Source of the DNA: Spinacia oleracea
Lineage: Eukaryota; Streptophyta; Magnoliopsida; Caryophyllales; Amaranthaceae
Direction of reading: 5' to 3'
DNA length: 64,000 nt
Assembly: GCF_020520425.1 (NCBI RefSeq)
Contig: NC_079489.1
Coordinates: 81,164,810-81,228,809 of the forward strand
In this document: positions 11,280 through 25,049 of the stretch, piece after piece
Layout of the letters: every line of letters starts with the position of its first letter
Position numbering within the stretch: the stretch's first letter is position 1
Notes under the pieces: model-generated
The model's input: the letters and a program-made list of their open reading frames with translations, nothing else
What the model was told of the DNA's origin: nothing
Databases searched by the model: none
Program-made: the position numbers and the translations under genes

Positions 11280-14200
11280 GTCTCCCACTTGTCCTTAGGG
11301 ACAAGTGTGCATTTCCTAATTCCTTTGTCGCTCGATGCTTGCACTTGAACATAAGGTAAGAGTTGTCATCCTTATTATGTCCAGAGGTGTTTCTCGGTTT
11401 CAGAGTTCAACTGATCAAATAAACAGATAATCATAGCCTATGATTCATCTGAGCACGGCCATGCATTTTACAGTTTCTAACTCTCTGAGTGGCCTTGTAC
11501 AACTTTCAGCATCTCATCCCGATTTATGGGAGGACAATCCCAATCTTGCGATCTTGAGATTAGACTTCGTTTGATAGGTGATTACCTGAGCGTTGCCTTT
11601 ATAGCCTCCTTTTATGGTGCGACGGTTGGTCAACGTCAAAGTAAGCAGTTCTCAAACAAGTAATCTCAAATCACTCAGGTATTGAGGATTTAGTGTCTAA
11701 TAATTTTAATGAAATTTACTTATGACAGATTTTCATCTCTTACAGTAAAGTTTCATAGGTCTGTCTGATACTAGTCTTCCCAAAGTAAGTATCTATGCAA
11801 ATGATTATGACATTGCCATGTCCACATAGTTCAAGAAACAGAACTACTAGTCATCTTGCATTCTAGTCGTCTAACGTTTTCTATGCGTCCATCTTTATAG
11901 AAAACTCCGACCAGGGACCATTTTCAACTTTTGACATTCAAGTTCACTTGATAGATATTTCTTAGTCACAGGACTGGTCCTGACAGTCTATCTTGAATAT
12001 TTCGTCAAATTGAAGGGACTCATCATTTAATACTAAACCAAGATTAAATGGAATATGAAACTACATTTCATATATGATAAATGTTCAACCCCAACGTTTT
12101 ACAACCATGGGCCTCAAACCCATCTTTAAAACAGTTCATGGAATTTCAAAGCTATGCTTGATTTCCAGTGCTACAATGTGAGTGTTGCTTCTCACTTGTT
12201 GCATAGGTTTAGTTATCATGCTTTGCCAATCTTAATATCCTTTTCATCGAATGTTCTTCGAGATAGATGATAAGATCTTTTTGAGTTTGTTTATTTTGTG
12301 ATCTAGTCTTTCTTGCTACAATAGTGGTTCTACGCATTTTGCAATGAAGAACCATTAAGTCAACAGACATGTGATCTACCCAAGTTCAGTGAAGAACTCT
12401 TTAACATAAACAACCCTGTTTTATTGCTTCTTAGGCAATAAGTACTTTTACTTCAACTGTATAGGTTGCTAGTGATGCTTTGGTTGGATTTACTTATCCA
12501 AGCAGTTCACAGATATGTGGAAGACTTTCCAGCTGTATCTTAGAACATAGAAATTAATATTTAATTTCCCACGCAACAACTCATGGTCTCCAATCCATGT
12601 TGCCATTTCAAAACACAATGCTCTTTAGCTCGTCCTTGTCAATGGTTAACTCCAAGGGATCTTGCTTGATCCTTTTCCTAGTGTTTATGCGTGTAGCATC
12701 TATATTTAGCATATCTTTATTTCCTTGAATCAAGAACTATTCTTATGTACCTTTTCCAGTACCATAAGTTTTCCTTGATCTCAATCTAGTTGATCTTCAC
12801 TTAGATCAATAGAGATTGGTATGTGTTTGTCATGCCTAAAGCCATACGATACATTTTGGCGATCCTTATATTATATCAAACATGATAAATTCGTTTGCAG
12901 AATAATTCCCAATTGAATTCTATTCATGTAACTTTAGCTCATTCTAGTTTCAGTAGATACTAAATCCAGCTAAATTCTTTTACATATATATAGGTTAAGA
13001 ATCTTACTTAGATCCTTTGATGTTTAACTTAGTAAATGCTTATACATAGTTCAAACATCTTTTACTTAGATTTATTCATATGGGTCGAATATCTCCAATG
13101 GAGTCTTTCGTGTTGGATTTAGTAAATATTATAAGATCTTTGTGAATAGATCTTAATACCCAGTATGCACTAAGTTTCGCCTTGGTCCGTCATTGATGAA
13201 TAATTTCAAATCTAAGTCATTAGCATTTGAATGTTATTTCACAATAGAGAGATATGTGTGTGATACACATAGAACCAATTAAGTTTTTATGTACTCCCAC
13301 TAAACTTCTTATATATTTATAAGAATCATGTACATTTTATGAAACTAAAATACTTATTAGCTTCACTAAAATACAATTCCAATTCCCAATTGCTTGCTTA
13401 AATTTGTACTTAGATTTCATAAGCTAGCATTCATTTCAAGCATTATTTGGATCCACAAATCCTATGACATGCCATGTACATAGTTTTCTTCCAACATTTG
13501 ATTGAGGAATACGTTTTGTCATCCAATTGCCATATGTACCAATATGCAATCATTGCTTGAATTATAGACTTAAGCATTACGATTTTGCATGAGGTTTCAA
13601 CACAATCCACACTGTGAATTTGCTTGTAACCTTTAGCAACTTATGAGCTTTGTGTGTGAACACAATTCCATGTTCGATGGTTTTTATCCTTAAAACCAAT
13701 TCGCAACCAATAGGTGTTTAATCTATTCTTGAAAATCAACAAAATTTCAATTTTGTCATCAAAACATTGGTTATGTTTTATGGCCTTTAACCGTCTAAAA
13801 TATTGAGTCTATATATGTGGCCTCTAACCATTTTAGGGAATCTAGGTTTCGTCATAGCTTTCTTACAAGTCACAAACTCACTAATGATAATAGTTTGACT
13901 GCAAGTTGTAGGTTTCTTTACTATCTAATAGAAGAATCTCATAGTTTCATTGACCTGAACTCTATGTTTCTTCACTATCTAATAGAAGAATCTCATAGTT
14001 TCAGTGACTTGAACTCTATGCCTACTTGGGTATAGAACATCAAACAAATAGAATATCAACAGACACTTTGAAAGTCCTTTGAATATTCTGTTCTCCTTGA
14101 AACACTTGTAAAGTCTTCTAAGAGATGTCTATTCTTTAAACCCACTTCTAAAGTCCTTAAAGAATACGTATTCGGATTTTCTAAAGAACTTCGAAAAGCC

Positions 14201-17200
14201 TCCGGAATGTCCGTTTATGTTTGTTGTTCGCCTCGAATACTTTCGAGGTCTATTTTCTCCCACTTGTCATTTTGGAAACGAATCTCCAAAAGGACATTAT
14301 TTCGAGCAAACAAACATTATGTTCTCAAAAATTCGTGGTAGAAACAATACCTTTGTGTCTCATTTGAATAAATCACAATGAAACATATATCTATACTTGG
14401 GCCTTAGTTTGTTGAATAACAAACACTAAGCTCCCACTGAGTTTGGGAACTCTTTAGATATATATTATGAAAAGATATTCTGAAGTTACTTTTCAATAGC
14501 TTTGACGAATTTGGTTTAGTTTGGTGGTAGTTGAGCATTTTGTTTTAGAAATTATAGGAAATTAAAAGTCTTTATGATCTATCATTGATCGAATCAAGTA
14601 CTAATCGACTTCGATCATTCCAACTTAGATATGCCATATCTTATGGAGTTAGATTGTGAATCTTACTACACACAATCATTGATGATCATTCTTGACTTAA
14701 GTAATCATCAACATGATCTAACCTAGATCTTTATGATTTCTTGCTAAGTGGGATTTATACTTCTGAACCTTTGAACTAGCCAAACATATTCAAACTTATA
14801 TCACATTGAGTAAATAAACCTATATTCACTCAAATCTGTGTGAAATAATAAAGTCATAAAACCTTTCTTTAGCTTTGAACTCTATCGTCTAGGTGTTCTA
14901 ACCATAGTTCATATCTTTTGTTACTTTCAACAAGTAAGACTAGCTTGTCTTGAATTGATCTAGAAATCAATCAACTTTCAAAAGTCCATCAAAATATAGC
15001 TTATGAATGTTAACTTGTTGATATGGTCTAAGCAACAATGCCAAAGATTAGTGGAACTCAAATCAAGAGATTGATTTGAACCTAGTAAAGTTCATTTTGT
15101 TTAAAGAGTTGTTTTGTTTTAATCAAGCATATTGACTCGACCTGTAAATGACCATTTTCATTCAAATAAACAAACAAACAAGCATTGTTTTTGTTCTTCT
15201 GAATGTGATTCTTTCTGTGTTTGAAACAGAAATTTAGGTATGCTGATTATGGAACGAAATAGCCATTAAGTTCCAGCCTCTAAAAGGACTTAAAACAAAC
15301 CAAATGATCCTACAACTAATGTAGCATTGCCATGCTTCATTTCCCACTTGTAGGTCATTAGTGTAGCCTAGCTTCCATTGTTTGAGTTATTACCGAAGTA
15401 AGAATCTCAAGCGGTATATGATACCAAGGAAGTATGATTGCTAGGACACTATCCTTTAAACATAAACTTATAGGTAGAAACGAAATCGTAAAATTTCTTT
15501 CATTTGTTTTCCTATTTCTTGTACCCTTTCTAATAGCCTTAAGAATTGAATTCTCTAGTGTTGACTTTTATACTTTGTTTAGACATGTCCAATGTCATTC
15601 CAACAAAGTTCTTACCATTTAATTTATGTTGAATATTTTATTTCAACTAGATGATCTTACCAGAAGCTTCTAAAGTTCTCTAAGCATCGATCTATTCGAA
15701 TGTCTAGGGATAGACTCATTCGAGGATTAAATGGACAAAGATGTTAGGTTGTTAGCCATTGGTAAAGCTGAGCGTTTAAACTCAATGCTTTATGATCTCA
15801 AAACTACATTGTATTTTGAATTCACAAGCACCAATTGGTTCGTAATTCGATTTTGATACTCGAAAGACAACCATAAAAGTCGCTAAAAGAAACGTACATT
15901 TTAAATTGCTCATTTTCTCTCATTTCCGTGAATCGTTCTTGGATTCATTACCAATCAAGGAAATTTACTGTTACCTTTCTAAAAGGATTTACTGCAATGC
16001 AAGATATTTAATTATAAACAATAATTAAAACATACATTGAAGCATGCAAAGTCTAAACATTTATCATGAATAATAACTTGAAAATTAAAGCAATCATGCA
16101 ATTCAAACAAGTTATTAGCATTTTATTCGAATTTATTGTTCCGGCAGGTGTGAATAAAATGATTCCAAGACCCTAAAAACCATTGAAGAATTAATCACAT
16201 TATGTATTTAGACTCAATTCTAAAATCTTTTAGGTAAGCAAATTCCTTTTGCTAATAGTCTAGAAACTACTATTGGTTAATAGGTACGTCTAAGAGCTTA
16301 TTAGGTAAACCTATCGATTTTTCCACGACATAAAAGGACTCCTTACTTATATCGTTGAGTTTCACCAAAACTAACATGTACTCACAATTATTTGTGTACC
16401 TTACCCCTTTAGTATCGATAAGTAACACCTCGCTATGGCGGAAACCTATTACTAAGATCGATGTAAAGGATATCCAAATAAGTGTTATTTTGGCATGACA
16501 CCTTTTAACTCAATTTTTAAGTTTGGAACTTAAGGCTCTTACTATGTTGGTTAGATTTTAAGTGAACTAAAATCCTTAATCATGCAACATAATCAAGCCA
16601 CAATCTCATGCATATTTAAGACATATTTAAAAGCAATAAATAACTTAAAACATGCATAAGATAATTGTGATCTAGTATGGCCCGACTTCATTTTGAAGCT
16701 TCAACTTCAAAGTCCGTCTTGAAAATGGATTGGAAACTCCGTCTTGAATTTCACCGTGGGAGGCGCCATTTTCTTCAAATAGGATAAGCTATAATTAAAC
16801 TAATTACAACTATTTGATGGTACGCAGACCATATTTGAATTGAAAAACAAATTTGGTGCTTTAGACCAATTACATTCAAATTAATGGTACGCAGACCATA
16901 TTTTCTATCCTATTTGGGCCATACTAGTCACTTCATAACCTGCAAAACAGTACATATACAATATATACCATTCACCCATTCATTATCATGAATGGCCCAC
17001 ATAGCTGGTTAGTAAAAACACGTTGTTTGCATCACATAAATATTTGCAGCAATTAATTAAGGGCACCAATAATCTACCAATTATTCAGTCCTTATTAATT
17101 CTAATCAAGTTGTTTAATCTTAAAGGATTTGTAGACCTAATCAAGAGTTTATGACTAAAAATACTCCCACTTAAACCAATAACTTTATATGCTTTACTAA

Positions 17201-17372
17201 TTTTAAACATAAAAATGTATTTCTAGTCTAACCGGAAACATACAAATTTAATTAAAATTTAAAGCTCATATAAAATTATAATTGAATCCATTGATTTAAT
17301 TTATTTTTCAGTTGAATTAAATGAATTTAAATTAATTCAAGGTTTAATTTTAGTAAAATAATTAGTATAAAT
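11280..17372 (-). mobile_element. Element B internal region, left part (eroded pol and leader)
   Basis: It opens with the polypurine tract (GTCTCCCACT on plus, 11280-11289). It then follows element C almost block for block: RNase H and RT-like patches, the CTCCCACTTGTCATTTTGG patch near 14255, and the leader from about 16140. All frames carry many stops. Relative to A it keeps an extra 439 bp between two TCTTGA words (11552 and 11991). Confidence 0.75.
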
Positions 17373-17525
17373 AAAATTTATAATAATTTTTTTTTTGTTT
17401 TTTTTTTTGGCAATTAACAGTATATTAATAACCAAAGCAGTGAGCCAAAAGCTCAAATGTTACAAAGAGGACCAGACCTCCAAAACACCAGCACCAACAG
17501 AAAACACAGAAGGCTTACACCAGCC

Positions 17526-20500
17526 CTACAACTGCACTAGCTTATCTCTAAGCTCTTCTGAGCATCTACATGACACTCTAAACAGAATTTCTCTTATAAT
17601 ACAAGAACTAGACTTGACTGCTTTCTTAAAAATGACAGCATTTCTAGCAAGCCAGATGCTGTAAACAGTTTCAGCAAAGCACATCACATACAGCTTTGCA
17701 ATATTCCCAGTTTTCCTACCCTGCTTTGCAGCAATCTCCAGCTCCCTAGAGAAACCATAACCACCTCCATTAAGACCTAAATGCCTCAAAATTGCTTGCC
17801 AAATTGCAGCAGAGAAACCGCAATCAAAAAACATATGCTCAACTGTTTCCTTCTTTGCTTTGCATAACACACACAAATCAGCACATGGGATCCCCCAAGC
17901 TTGAATTCTATCTGCAGTGTATAGCCTATTCAATCCAGGTAGCCAAGTGATAAATATGCTTCTAGGGCTGGCCCTGTTATTGCACAAGAGCCTTTTCCAT
18001 GAAATTTTAGGGTGATCCCCCTGCAGCTTTCTATACACTAGTCCAATGGAGTACTTCCCTTTAGAATTAACATTATTCCACCCACCAACTTGCTGAATCA
18101 GTTCTCTTGCACCTAGAATCTTCTTCAGTGACCAAGAACAGGAGTTAGGGATAGGGCATACTAGAGGATCCCTCCGTTTCATATAGTAACAGTCCACCCA
18201 TCGAACCCACAGCTTGTCTTTTTTATGAGCAAGAGCCCACAACATCTTCCCAATGGCTACTTTGTTCCACATGGCAATGTTCTTTATGTTCCACCCTCCA
18301 GCAGACATAGGCAAATACATCCTCTCCCAAGCTACCAGAGCTTTTTTAGAACAACTTGTATCACCAGTCCATAAGAAAACCCTGCAATAAGCCTCAACTT
18401 CCTTCACAATTTTCTTTGGAAGTATAAAAATCTGACACCAGAAGGTTTGCATCCCAAAAAGAATTGTTTTGATTAGAAGCAATCTTCCTGCATAAGAAAG
18501 AAACTTAGCAGACCACCCTTTAGCTCTAGCCAGAATCTTCTCCACAAGAGGCTTGCATAATTCAACTTCTTGGAAGAGAGGGGAACCCCCAAGTATCTAA
18601 AAGGAAGAGCTCCTTCTGGGATGTCAACCTGTTCCAATATGTGAGCTTTCTCAGCAGCAGTAACACCTCCAAAATAGATATTACTCTTTCCCATGTTGGC
18701 CTCTAAACCAGACACAGAAGAGAATTTCTGAAAAGCTTCCAACAACAACTAAACTGAAATTTTGTCAGCCCTTGCAAATAACAACAGATCATCAGCAAAC
18801 ATCATGTGAGAAATGTTCAATTTCTCACATCTGGGGTGAAAATTAAAATCTGGCACAGCCTTCAATTGAGTCATACACCTAGTTAAGTATTCCATTCCAA
18901 TGCCAAACAAAAAAGGAGACAAAGGGTCTCCTTGTCTTAACCCTTTCTTAGCAGGAAAGGGTTTACTAGGGAATCCATTTATCAAAACTGAATATGAAAC
19001 AGTAGTAATGCAAGCCATTATCCACTGGACAAAAAGAGAAGGGAAACCCAACTCATGAAGCACAGTTTCCAGAAACCCCCATTCTATTGAATCATATGCT
19101 TTTTTCAAATCTATTTTAAGCACACACCTTGGTGAGATATGAGCTCTGCCATACCCTTTAATAAGTTCAGTAGCAAGTAAAATGTTGTCAGCAATATACC
19201 TTCCAGGGATGAAACCAAATTGGCATTCACTAACCACTTCAGCCACTACCTTTTGCAACCTAGCAGTGAGCACCTTTGAGATGATTTTGTACACCAAAGT
19301 GCAGCATGCAATTGGGCGAAAATCCTTCACATGAGAAGCATTAATCACTTTAGGAACTAAGGTGATTGAGGTGCAGTTCACACCCAAGTACATCTGCTTG
19401 CTTTGAAAAAAGAACTGAACAGCTCTATACACATCTGGTTTGATAATATGCCAAGCCTTTTTAAAGAACACAGCATTAAAGCCATCAAGGCCTGGAGCCT
19501 TGCTATCATCAATGCTATTTAAAGCATCATCAATTTCACCATGGGTGACTGGTCTAACCAAAGACATTGCAGCTTCAGTAGACAGTCTGGGACCTGCTCT
19601 CAAAATAGGAATATTAGCTGTAGGGATACTACTGGCAGCAGTTCCTAATAGCTTGGTATAGAAATTCTGTATTTCTCTAGTGATATCATCAGGATCAGTC
19701 AACTTAAGCCCTTGATCATTGTACAGCAAAGAAATTCTGTTGGTATTTCTTCTTTGTTTCACAGAAGCAAAGAAAAATCTAGAGTTAGAATCACCATTAG
19801 ACAACCAGTTAATTCTAGATTTTTGCTTAAGAGCTGACTCCTCAACAGAGAGCCACTTGATGAGTTCCTTTGTGCACCTTTTCTCTTCAACTTGCAACAA
19901 GATATCTGATGGATCATCCACCAATTGTGCCTGAACACTATCAAGAGATACCTGAGCTTGCTGAATTCTCATATCAATCCCAGCAAATTCCTCTTTGTGC
20001 AATTGCTTCAGCTTACTTTTAAGCCTTTTTAATTTGAACCAGATGCAGCTAAGTGGATTGCCCTGTATAGGTCTATTCCAATCAAGAGTGACAACAGTCT
20101 GAAATTGAGAATGATTAGCCAAGAAATCAAAGAACTTGAATGGTCTACCTCCCCCTGTGTGATCATTCCCAAACTGTACCAACAGAGGAGAGTGATCTGA
20201 AATTGAAGTATTACCATAGTCCACTGCAATGTGGCCAAATTGAAGCATCCAACATTCATTCCCTAGTGCTCTGTCAATCCTACTGGCCACCCTAGCATCT
20301 CCTAACCCCTTGTTGCTTCAAGAGAAAAAATGTCCAGAGCTCCTAAGTTCACTCACGTCTGTATTAGCAATGAAATCTTCAAAATCCTGAGTTTCATATC
20401 TACTAATAGCAGCACCACCAATCCTATCCTGGGTATTCAAAACAGCATTAAAATCACCTATGATCAACCAGGGGGCATTACTAACACTTGCAGCAATCCC

Positions 20501-20875
20501 TGTTAAGGAAGCCCACAAACCTCTCATTGTTTCAACTGTATGTAAGCCATAAACAGCTGTAAAGAAACACACAAACACTCCCTTACTATCCATGATCTCC
20601 CCATGGATGAACTGCTCATGAGTAGTTTGAACCAAAACTGACCCATTCACCATGTTCCAGCCCACCCAAATTCTGCCTCTAGGGTTACAAGCAGAGTTAC
20701 AATGCCAAGTCCAAGCCTTCCCTATTTTTTGCCGAACTTTGTCTTTATTCTTATCCTTTACTCTAGTCTCCATAACTGCTATCACATCTACATTATTCTT
20801 ACTTAAGAACTGCTTCAAAGTTCTTGTTTTATTAGGATCATTAAGACCCCTTATATTCCAAGCACAAATAATCAT
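17526..20875 (-). pseudogene. LINE ORF2: endonuclease-reverse transcriptase-zf-RVT, disrupted
   Basis: ATG at 20875-20873. The APE-type endonuclease comes first (CAWNIRGLND, METRVK, IIGDFNAVL) up to a TGA at 20320-20318, where the family has Trp. The RT follows (SRIDRALGN, DSKAPGLDGF, FRPIACCTLVYKIISK, KIDLKKAYDS, GLRQGDPLSPFLF, catalytic MMFADDLLLF) up to TAG at 18751-18749. After that come LGVPLSSKKL and a one-base frameshift near 18555. The rest (from about 18545) includes the zf-RVT region with CVLCKAKKETVEHMFFDC and ends at 17526. No RNase H domain is visible. At least three lesions make it inactive. Confidence 0.92.
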
Positions 20876-22254
20876 CCTGGGTGGTTGATAAAACCAGATA
20901 CCCCCCCTTCATTCTCCTCCTCAACTCCATTTATGTTCTCATCCTGTTGCTCCATAGATAGCAGACTAAAAGAGTTCTGCACAGGAGTACCCTTTAACAC
21001 AGGTCTCTCCTCCCTATGTTTAGTTCTCCTAGCATCCACTTTCCATTCTGTTGTTTCATGAGCTTCCACATTATTACCCACAGGAGTAAGGTGATATTCA
21101 ACAACCTGTGGCTTTTGTACCTATTTTGGTACCCATTTCTTAATCACCTTTTTAACAGGAGCAGCTGCTTTGAACACTTTCACATTGCAATTATGCCCCA
21201 CCATACAACACTTCTTACAATATTCTGGTTTCCACTCATACTCTATTGCTTGTTCAAATTCTTGTCCTGAGGGATCTGCTACAGTAATACTGGAAGGCAA
21301 TGGTCTAGTTACATCTACCTCAACAAGCACTCTAGCAAAGGAAATTCTAAGCTGCTGAGAAGTACACTCATCTGCATACAAAGGCACCCCAACCACACTA
21401 CTCAATCTACTGAGAGAGTCTTCTCCCCAACAGTTCAAAGGCAGGTTTGGGAACTTAATCCACAGGGGAATGACTTTCAACACTTCCTCATGAAAATGAA
21501 AACTAGGAGACCACTGCTTGAGAATAGTAGGCTTCCCATAGAAGAAGTGTGGCCCTGCAAACAACACAGCATCCTTATCCTCTACAGATCCAAATTTCAG
21601 CACAAAATATCCTTCATCATGTAGAAAGACCTTAGGCATAGCTACATGATTCCATTCTTTTGTGATAAACCTCATTACAGAAGCAATTGTGGGTGTCTCA
21701 CCAATAACAAACATCACTACAGCATTAGACCACAGGGAATTGCATCTATTAAGTTCAGATTGTTGCAAACAAGCAATTACTTTCCCATCAGTACAAACAG
21801 GGGCGACAAACGATAGTGCTTTCCCTTTTGAGGCAATAGAGCTACCCTTCACCTTATTAGCCCAAGTTTCAGTTGGTTTAGGAGTCCCATCACTCCCTCC
21901 CTCCATCTGCAATCATCTACTAACAATACGAGCAGATGATGACTGACCCCCACCCTTTTCAGCCACAACAAGCACACCACTCGATTTTCCAGCAAAATGT
22001 AAAGATTGGTATTCACGAATTACCTCCTGAAGACGAATTGAAACTGGTCCAGCACTAGGATGCACCAATTTTGGGTCAGCAATTGATTCAGGTTCAGCCA
22101 GCAATTCCTCCACCATTGCGTAAGTTAGATCTTGCGTGTTCTCTAAGTTTTCTGGCGAATCATCAGTCTGACTGGCGATTACCGCCGAATAGGTTCCCGT
22201 AGTTCCCGTCGTTCCCGGCGAAACAGCTCGTGTAGTCTTCTTCCTCCTGCCCAT
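20872..22254 (-). pseudogene. LINE ORF1: DUF4283/zinc-knuckle nucleic-acid-binding protein, two internal stops
   Basis: It starts at ATG 22254-22252 (MGRRKKTTRAVSPG) soon after the 5'UTR. The frame runs on to 20872 but is broken by TGA at 21913-21915 and TAG at 21121-21123. The middle part has the plant LINE ORF1 layout: a DUF4283-like fold (NAVVMFVIGETP, GYFVLKFGS, WIKFPNLPLNCW) followed by a CCHC knuckle (CKKCCMVGHNC). The product would bind LINE RNA in the RNP. Both stops fit C-to-T change at a CGA and a CAG codon, judged from the family. The last stop (TGA 20874-20872) overlaps the ORF2 start as ATGA. Confidence 0.85.
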
Positions 22255-22380
22255 CGGTGGACGTGGTGCAGGATAAGCACAGTACCTTATCGTGCGCTAC
22301 ACCCCATGAGAGAGACCTTTAGGAATATTAAAACATGGAAATACTCATGTATAGGATGTGTTTCAAAATTTATAATAATT

Positions 22381-23652
22381 ATAATATTCAAAATTAAATC
22401 CGAGAAAACAATTTAAATAATTAATTTTTAAATTTAATTAAAATTATTTCCGAACTGAAAATTTAAAATTAAAACGAAACGCATCAATACTTTGCAAGAC
22501 GAGGCACTTGGGTTTGCGCCCAAGCCCCATCGAGCTACGAGGCCCATGCCCCGTGCCTATTGATCGTCGCACATACCCCGCACAGCTGTACGCACCCACG
22601 CCCAAGCCACGCACACACGCAGCCCTTGCGGGCTATGCGGCGCGCAGCATTGCTGCGTCGTGGCTGCTGCTCCTTGGCGCGCATGGTGCGTTGTGGCGCA
22701 GCGGGCTACTGCCCACACGCATCGTGCTATGCCGTGTGCCCATGCCCTCGCCCATCGCCCTGCACGCACGCCTAGGCGCAGGGCCTTGCGTGCCGCATAG
22801 CTCGTCGCTCGCTGCATTCGTACCGCACGGGCAACGAGCTCCCTTACTCGTCGTCACGTGCCCGCACTATACAACACCCCCTTAAGGGTTACACGTAGCT
22901 TCCATTGCTTTGTGCGTGCAACATTTATGGGCGTTTTCATAAAAATTTAAAAAAAATTAATTTAAAATTAATGACAAATTAATAAATCATATTAATTTCA
23001 CAATTTTAGGGCGAAAAATCGAAAATTTATTAATCAATTAATTTCCGATTAACATGGATTCAAATATAGGTCATAAAAATTTAAATTTTAACACAAATTA
23101 ACAATTTTTATGGTGGATTTTAATCATGGATACCTAATTAAATTATTTATTAATTATGAAAAACAAATCAATTCTAAATTATTCGAATTTCAACAAATTA
23201 ATCATAATTACAAATTTGGTTGTATAATTAACAAGTCTAGGCATTCAAAGTTGTTAAACATATACTGTAGGTCAATCAAAAACTCAAGATTTATCAACAA
23301 GAATCGCGAATATTCAATTTAACATCTTAAATTTACAAACTTTTGCGTTCGAAAAACTAAAACCTCCGAAAAGTCATAGTTAGGCTTCGAATTTGGGAAT
23401 TCTGGGTTTCAGCGAAAATTACTATTTTTGTCAAAATTTTAGAATGCCTTTTACATGCGGAATTGACACAAAAATCACTCGATTTGGATGAGTAACGAAG
23501 AAACTGCCGAACTGCGTACATATAATTAAATAAACGCAATTTGCAATTAATTACGAAAATTAATCACCACTTTAATTCTTTGCAAATTTGTAAAATTTAA
23601 CCATGTTCATGCAATTTAGATTATGAAAATAATAAGAGGCTCGTGATACCAC
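22381..23652 (-). mobile_element. Element B leader, right part, with GC-rich block and PBS
   Basis: AT-rich leader resuming after the LINE. About 22500-22890 is a GC-rich block that begins with the imperfect palindrome CTTGGGTTTGCGCCCAAG. In element A the same site is a perfect stem (CTTGGGC-TTGC-GCCCAAG, about 54397). The end, 23637-23652, reads GCTCGTGATACCAC on plus; its complement begins GTGGTATCACGAGC and forms the tRNA-iMet-type primer-binding site beside the LTR. Confidence 0.75.
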
Positions 23653-25049
23653 TGTTAGGTTATGATACATATGACAAAACATAAATCATGCGGAAAACCT
23701 TAATGCCAGGAAACATATTATTTACACATAATCATTTAGCATAATTCAGATGCATACACTTTGTAGCGTGCCCTCCCTAGCTGCGCCCGAACCGAACATG
23801 AACAAGTCTTTAGGACTCCAAGTGTCGTCCCTCCGTAGATAGTCCATAGCACGTCCGGATCCGCCTTAAGCTTGACCAACTAGAATCGCCCTTAAGGTAC
23901 TTAGAATTTTCGGCTAATAGGGCAAGTGTTTGTGGCTGATTTTTGCTTGAAAATCTTACCTTTGAATACTTCAATTCTCAATGTAAATATGTGACCCTAG
24001 GCACCTATTTATAGAGTTATGGAAAGGGACTTGGAATCCTATTAGGATACTAATTTATTTAATTAGAATCTTATTAAAACTCTATTAAACAAATTCTATC
24101 TTTATTAGGATTAGGATTTAATCATAGAACAAATTCCATTAGCTTTAGGATTTGTATTGAAACACAAGCGTTGCACGAGCACGAGCATCGCACAAATCCG
24201 CGCAGGCCTTGCGGCCCACACGAGCTGGCGCTGCTCGCAGCCCACGAGCATCAGCCCGCGCGCGCGCGCCATGCCTTGCTGGGCCTGGCCTTGCGCTGGG
24301 CCTGGCACGGTTTGGCAGCGTGTGTTTTGGGCGCTTGGCTTGCTGGGCGTAGGCCTGGCTTCGTGCTGGGCCTTCGTCTAGCAAGTCTCGTCCGATGCTA
24401 ATTCGTACGACGCGCTTCCGATTAAATTCCCGATTCCGGAATTCATTTCCGATACGAACAATATTTAATATTTTCGACTCCGGAATTAATTTCCGTTTCG
24501 AACAAATATTTAATATTTCCGTTTCCGGAATTATTTTCCGATTCCGATAATATTTCCGATTCTGACAATATTTCCGTTTCCGGTAATATTTCCGATTCCG
24601 ACAATATTTCCATTTCCGATAATATTTTCCGATACGTACCATGTTTCTGTTTCCGGCAACATCTACGACTTGGATAATATTTATATTTCCGATACGATCC
24701 ATATTTCCGTTTTCGGCAATATCATCGTTTCCGGAGTATTCATTTCTTGCTTATGACGATCTCAGCTCCCACTGAAACCAAGATCCTTCGATTCCGAATA
24801 TCCATAGATGGAGTATTTAATGCCATTAAATACTTGATCCGTTTACGTACTATTTGTGTGACCCCACGGGTTCAGTCAAGAGTAAGCTGTGGATTAATAT
24901 CATTAATTCCACTTGAACTGAAGCGGCCTCTAGCTAGGCATTCAGCTCACTTGATCTCACTGAATTATTAACTTGTTTATTAATACTGAACCGCATTTAT
25001 TAGACTTAACATTAAATGCATACTTGGACCAAGGGCATTATTTCCTTCA
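23653..25049 (-). repeat. Element B right LTR (5' LTR in sense)
   Basis: 1397 bp, co-linear with the left LTR without indels. TATA box at about 24005-24016; minisatellite at about 24434-24735; 185-codon sense frame 24702 to 24145. TSD GGACC follows at 25050-25054. Confidence 0.92.

Larger units (their letters stand above)
17389..22364 (-). mobile_element. L1-type LINE inserted in element B
   Basis: A 4976-bp minus-strand non-LTR retrotransposon with its A-tail at the left (T-rich run 17389-17408 on plus). The 16-bp target duplication AAAATTTATAATAATT lies at 17373-17388 and 22365-22380. Elements A (near 54260) and C (near 6965) show the unoccupied leader sequence. It carries ORF1 and ORF2 and looks close to full length, but several stops and one frameshift kill it. 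Confidence 0.95.
9883..25049 (-). mobile_element. Element B: complete non-autonomous copia-type retrotransposon
   Basis: A 15.2-kb unit that includes a 5-kb LINE. It is bounded by two LTRs of exactly 1397 bp each and by TSD GGACC. On the minus strand the LTR starts TGAAGGAAATAATGCC and ends CCTAACA. Next to the right LTR is a primer-binding site beginning TGGTATCA, which fits initiator tRNA-Met. Next to the left LTR is a purine-rich tract. The interior (11280-17372 and 22381-23652) has no long gag or pol frame, only eroded pol similarity to element A. By eye the two LTRs differ at roughly 25-30 sites with no indels (about 98% identity), so the insertion is recent although the interior is dead. 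Confidence 0.9.
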
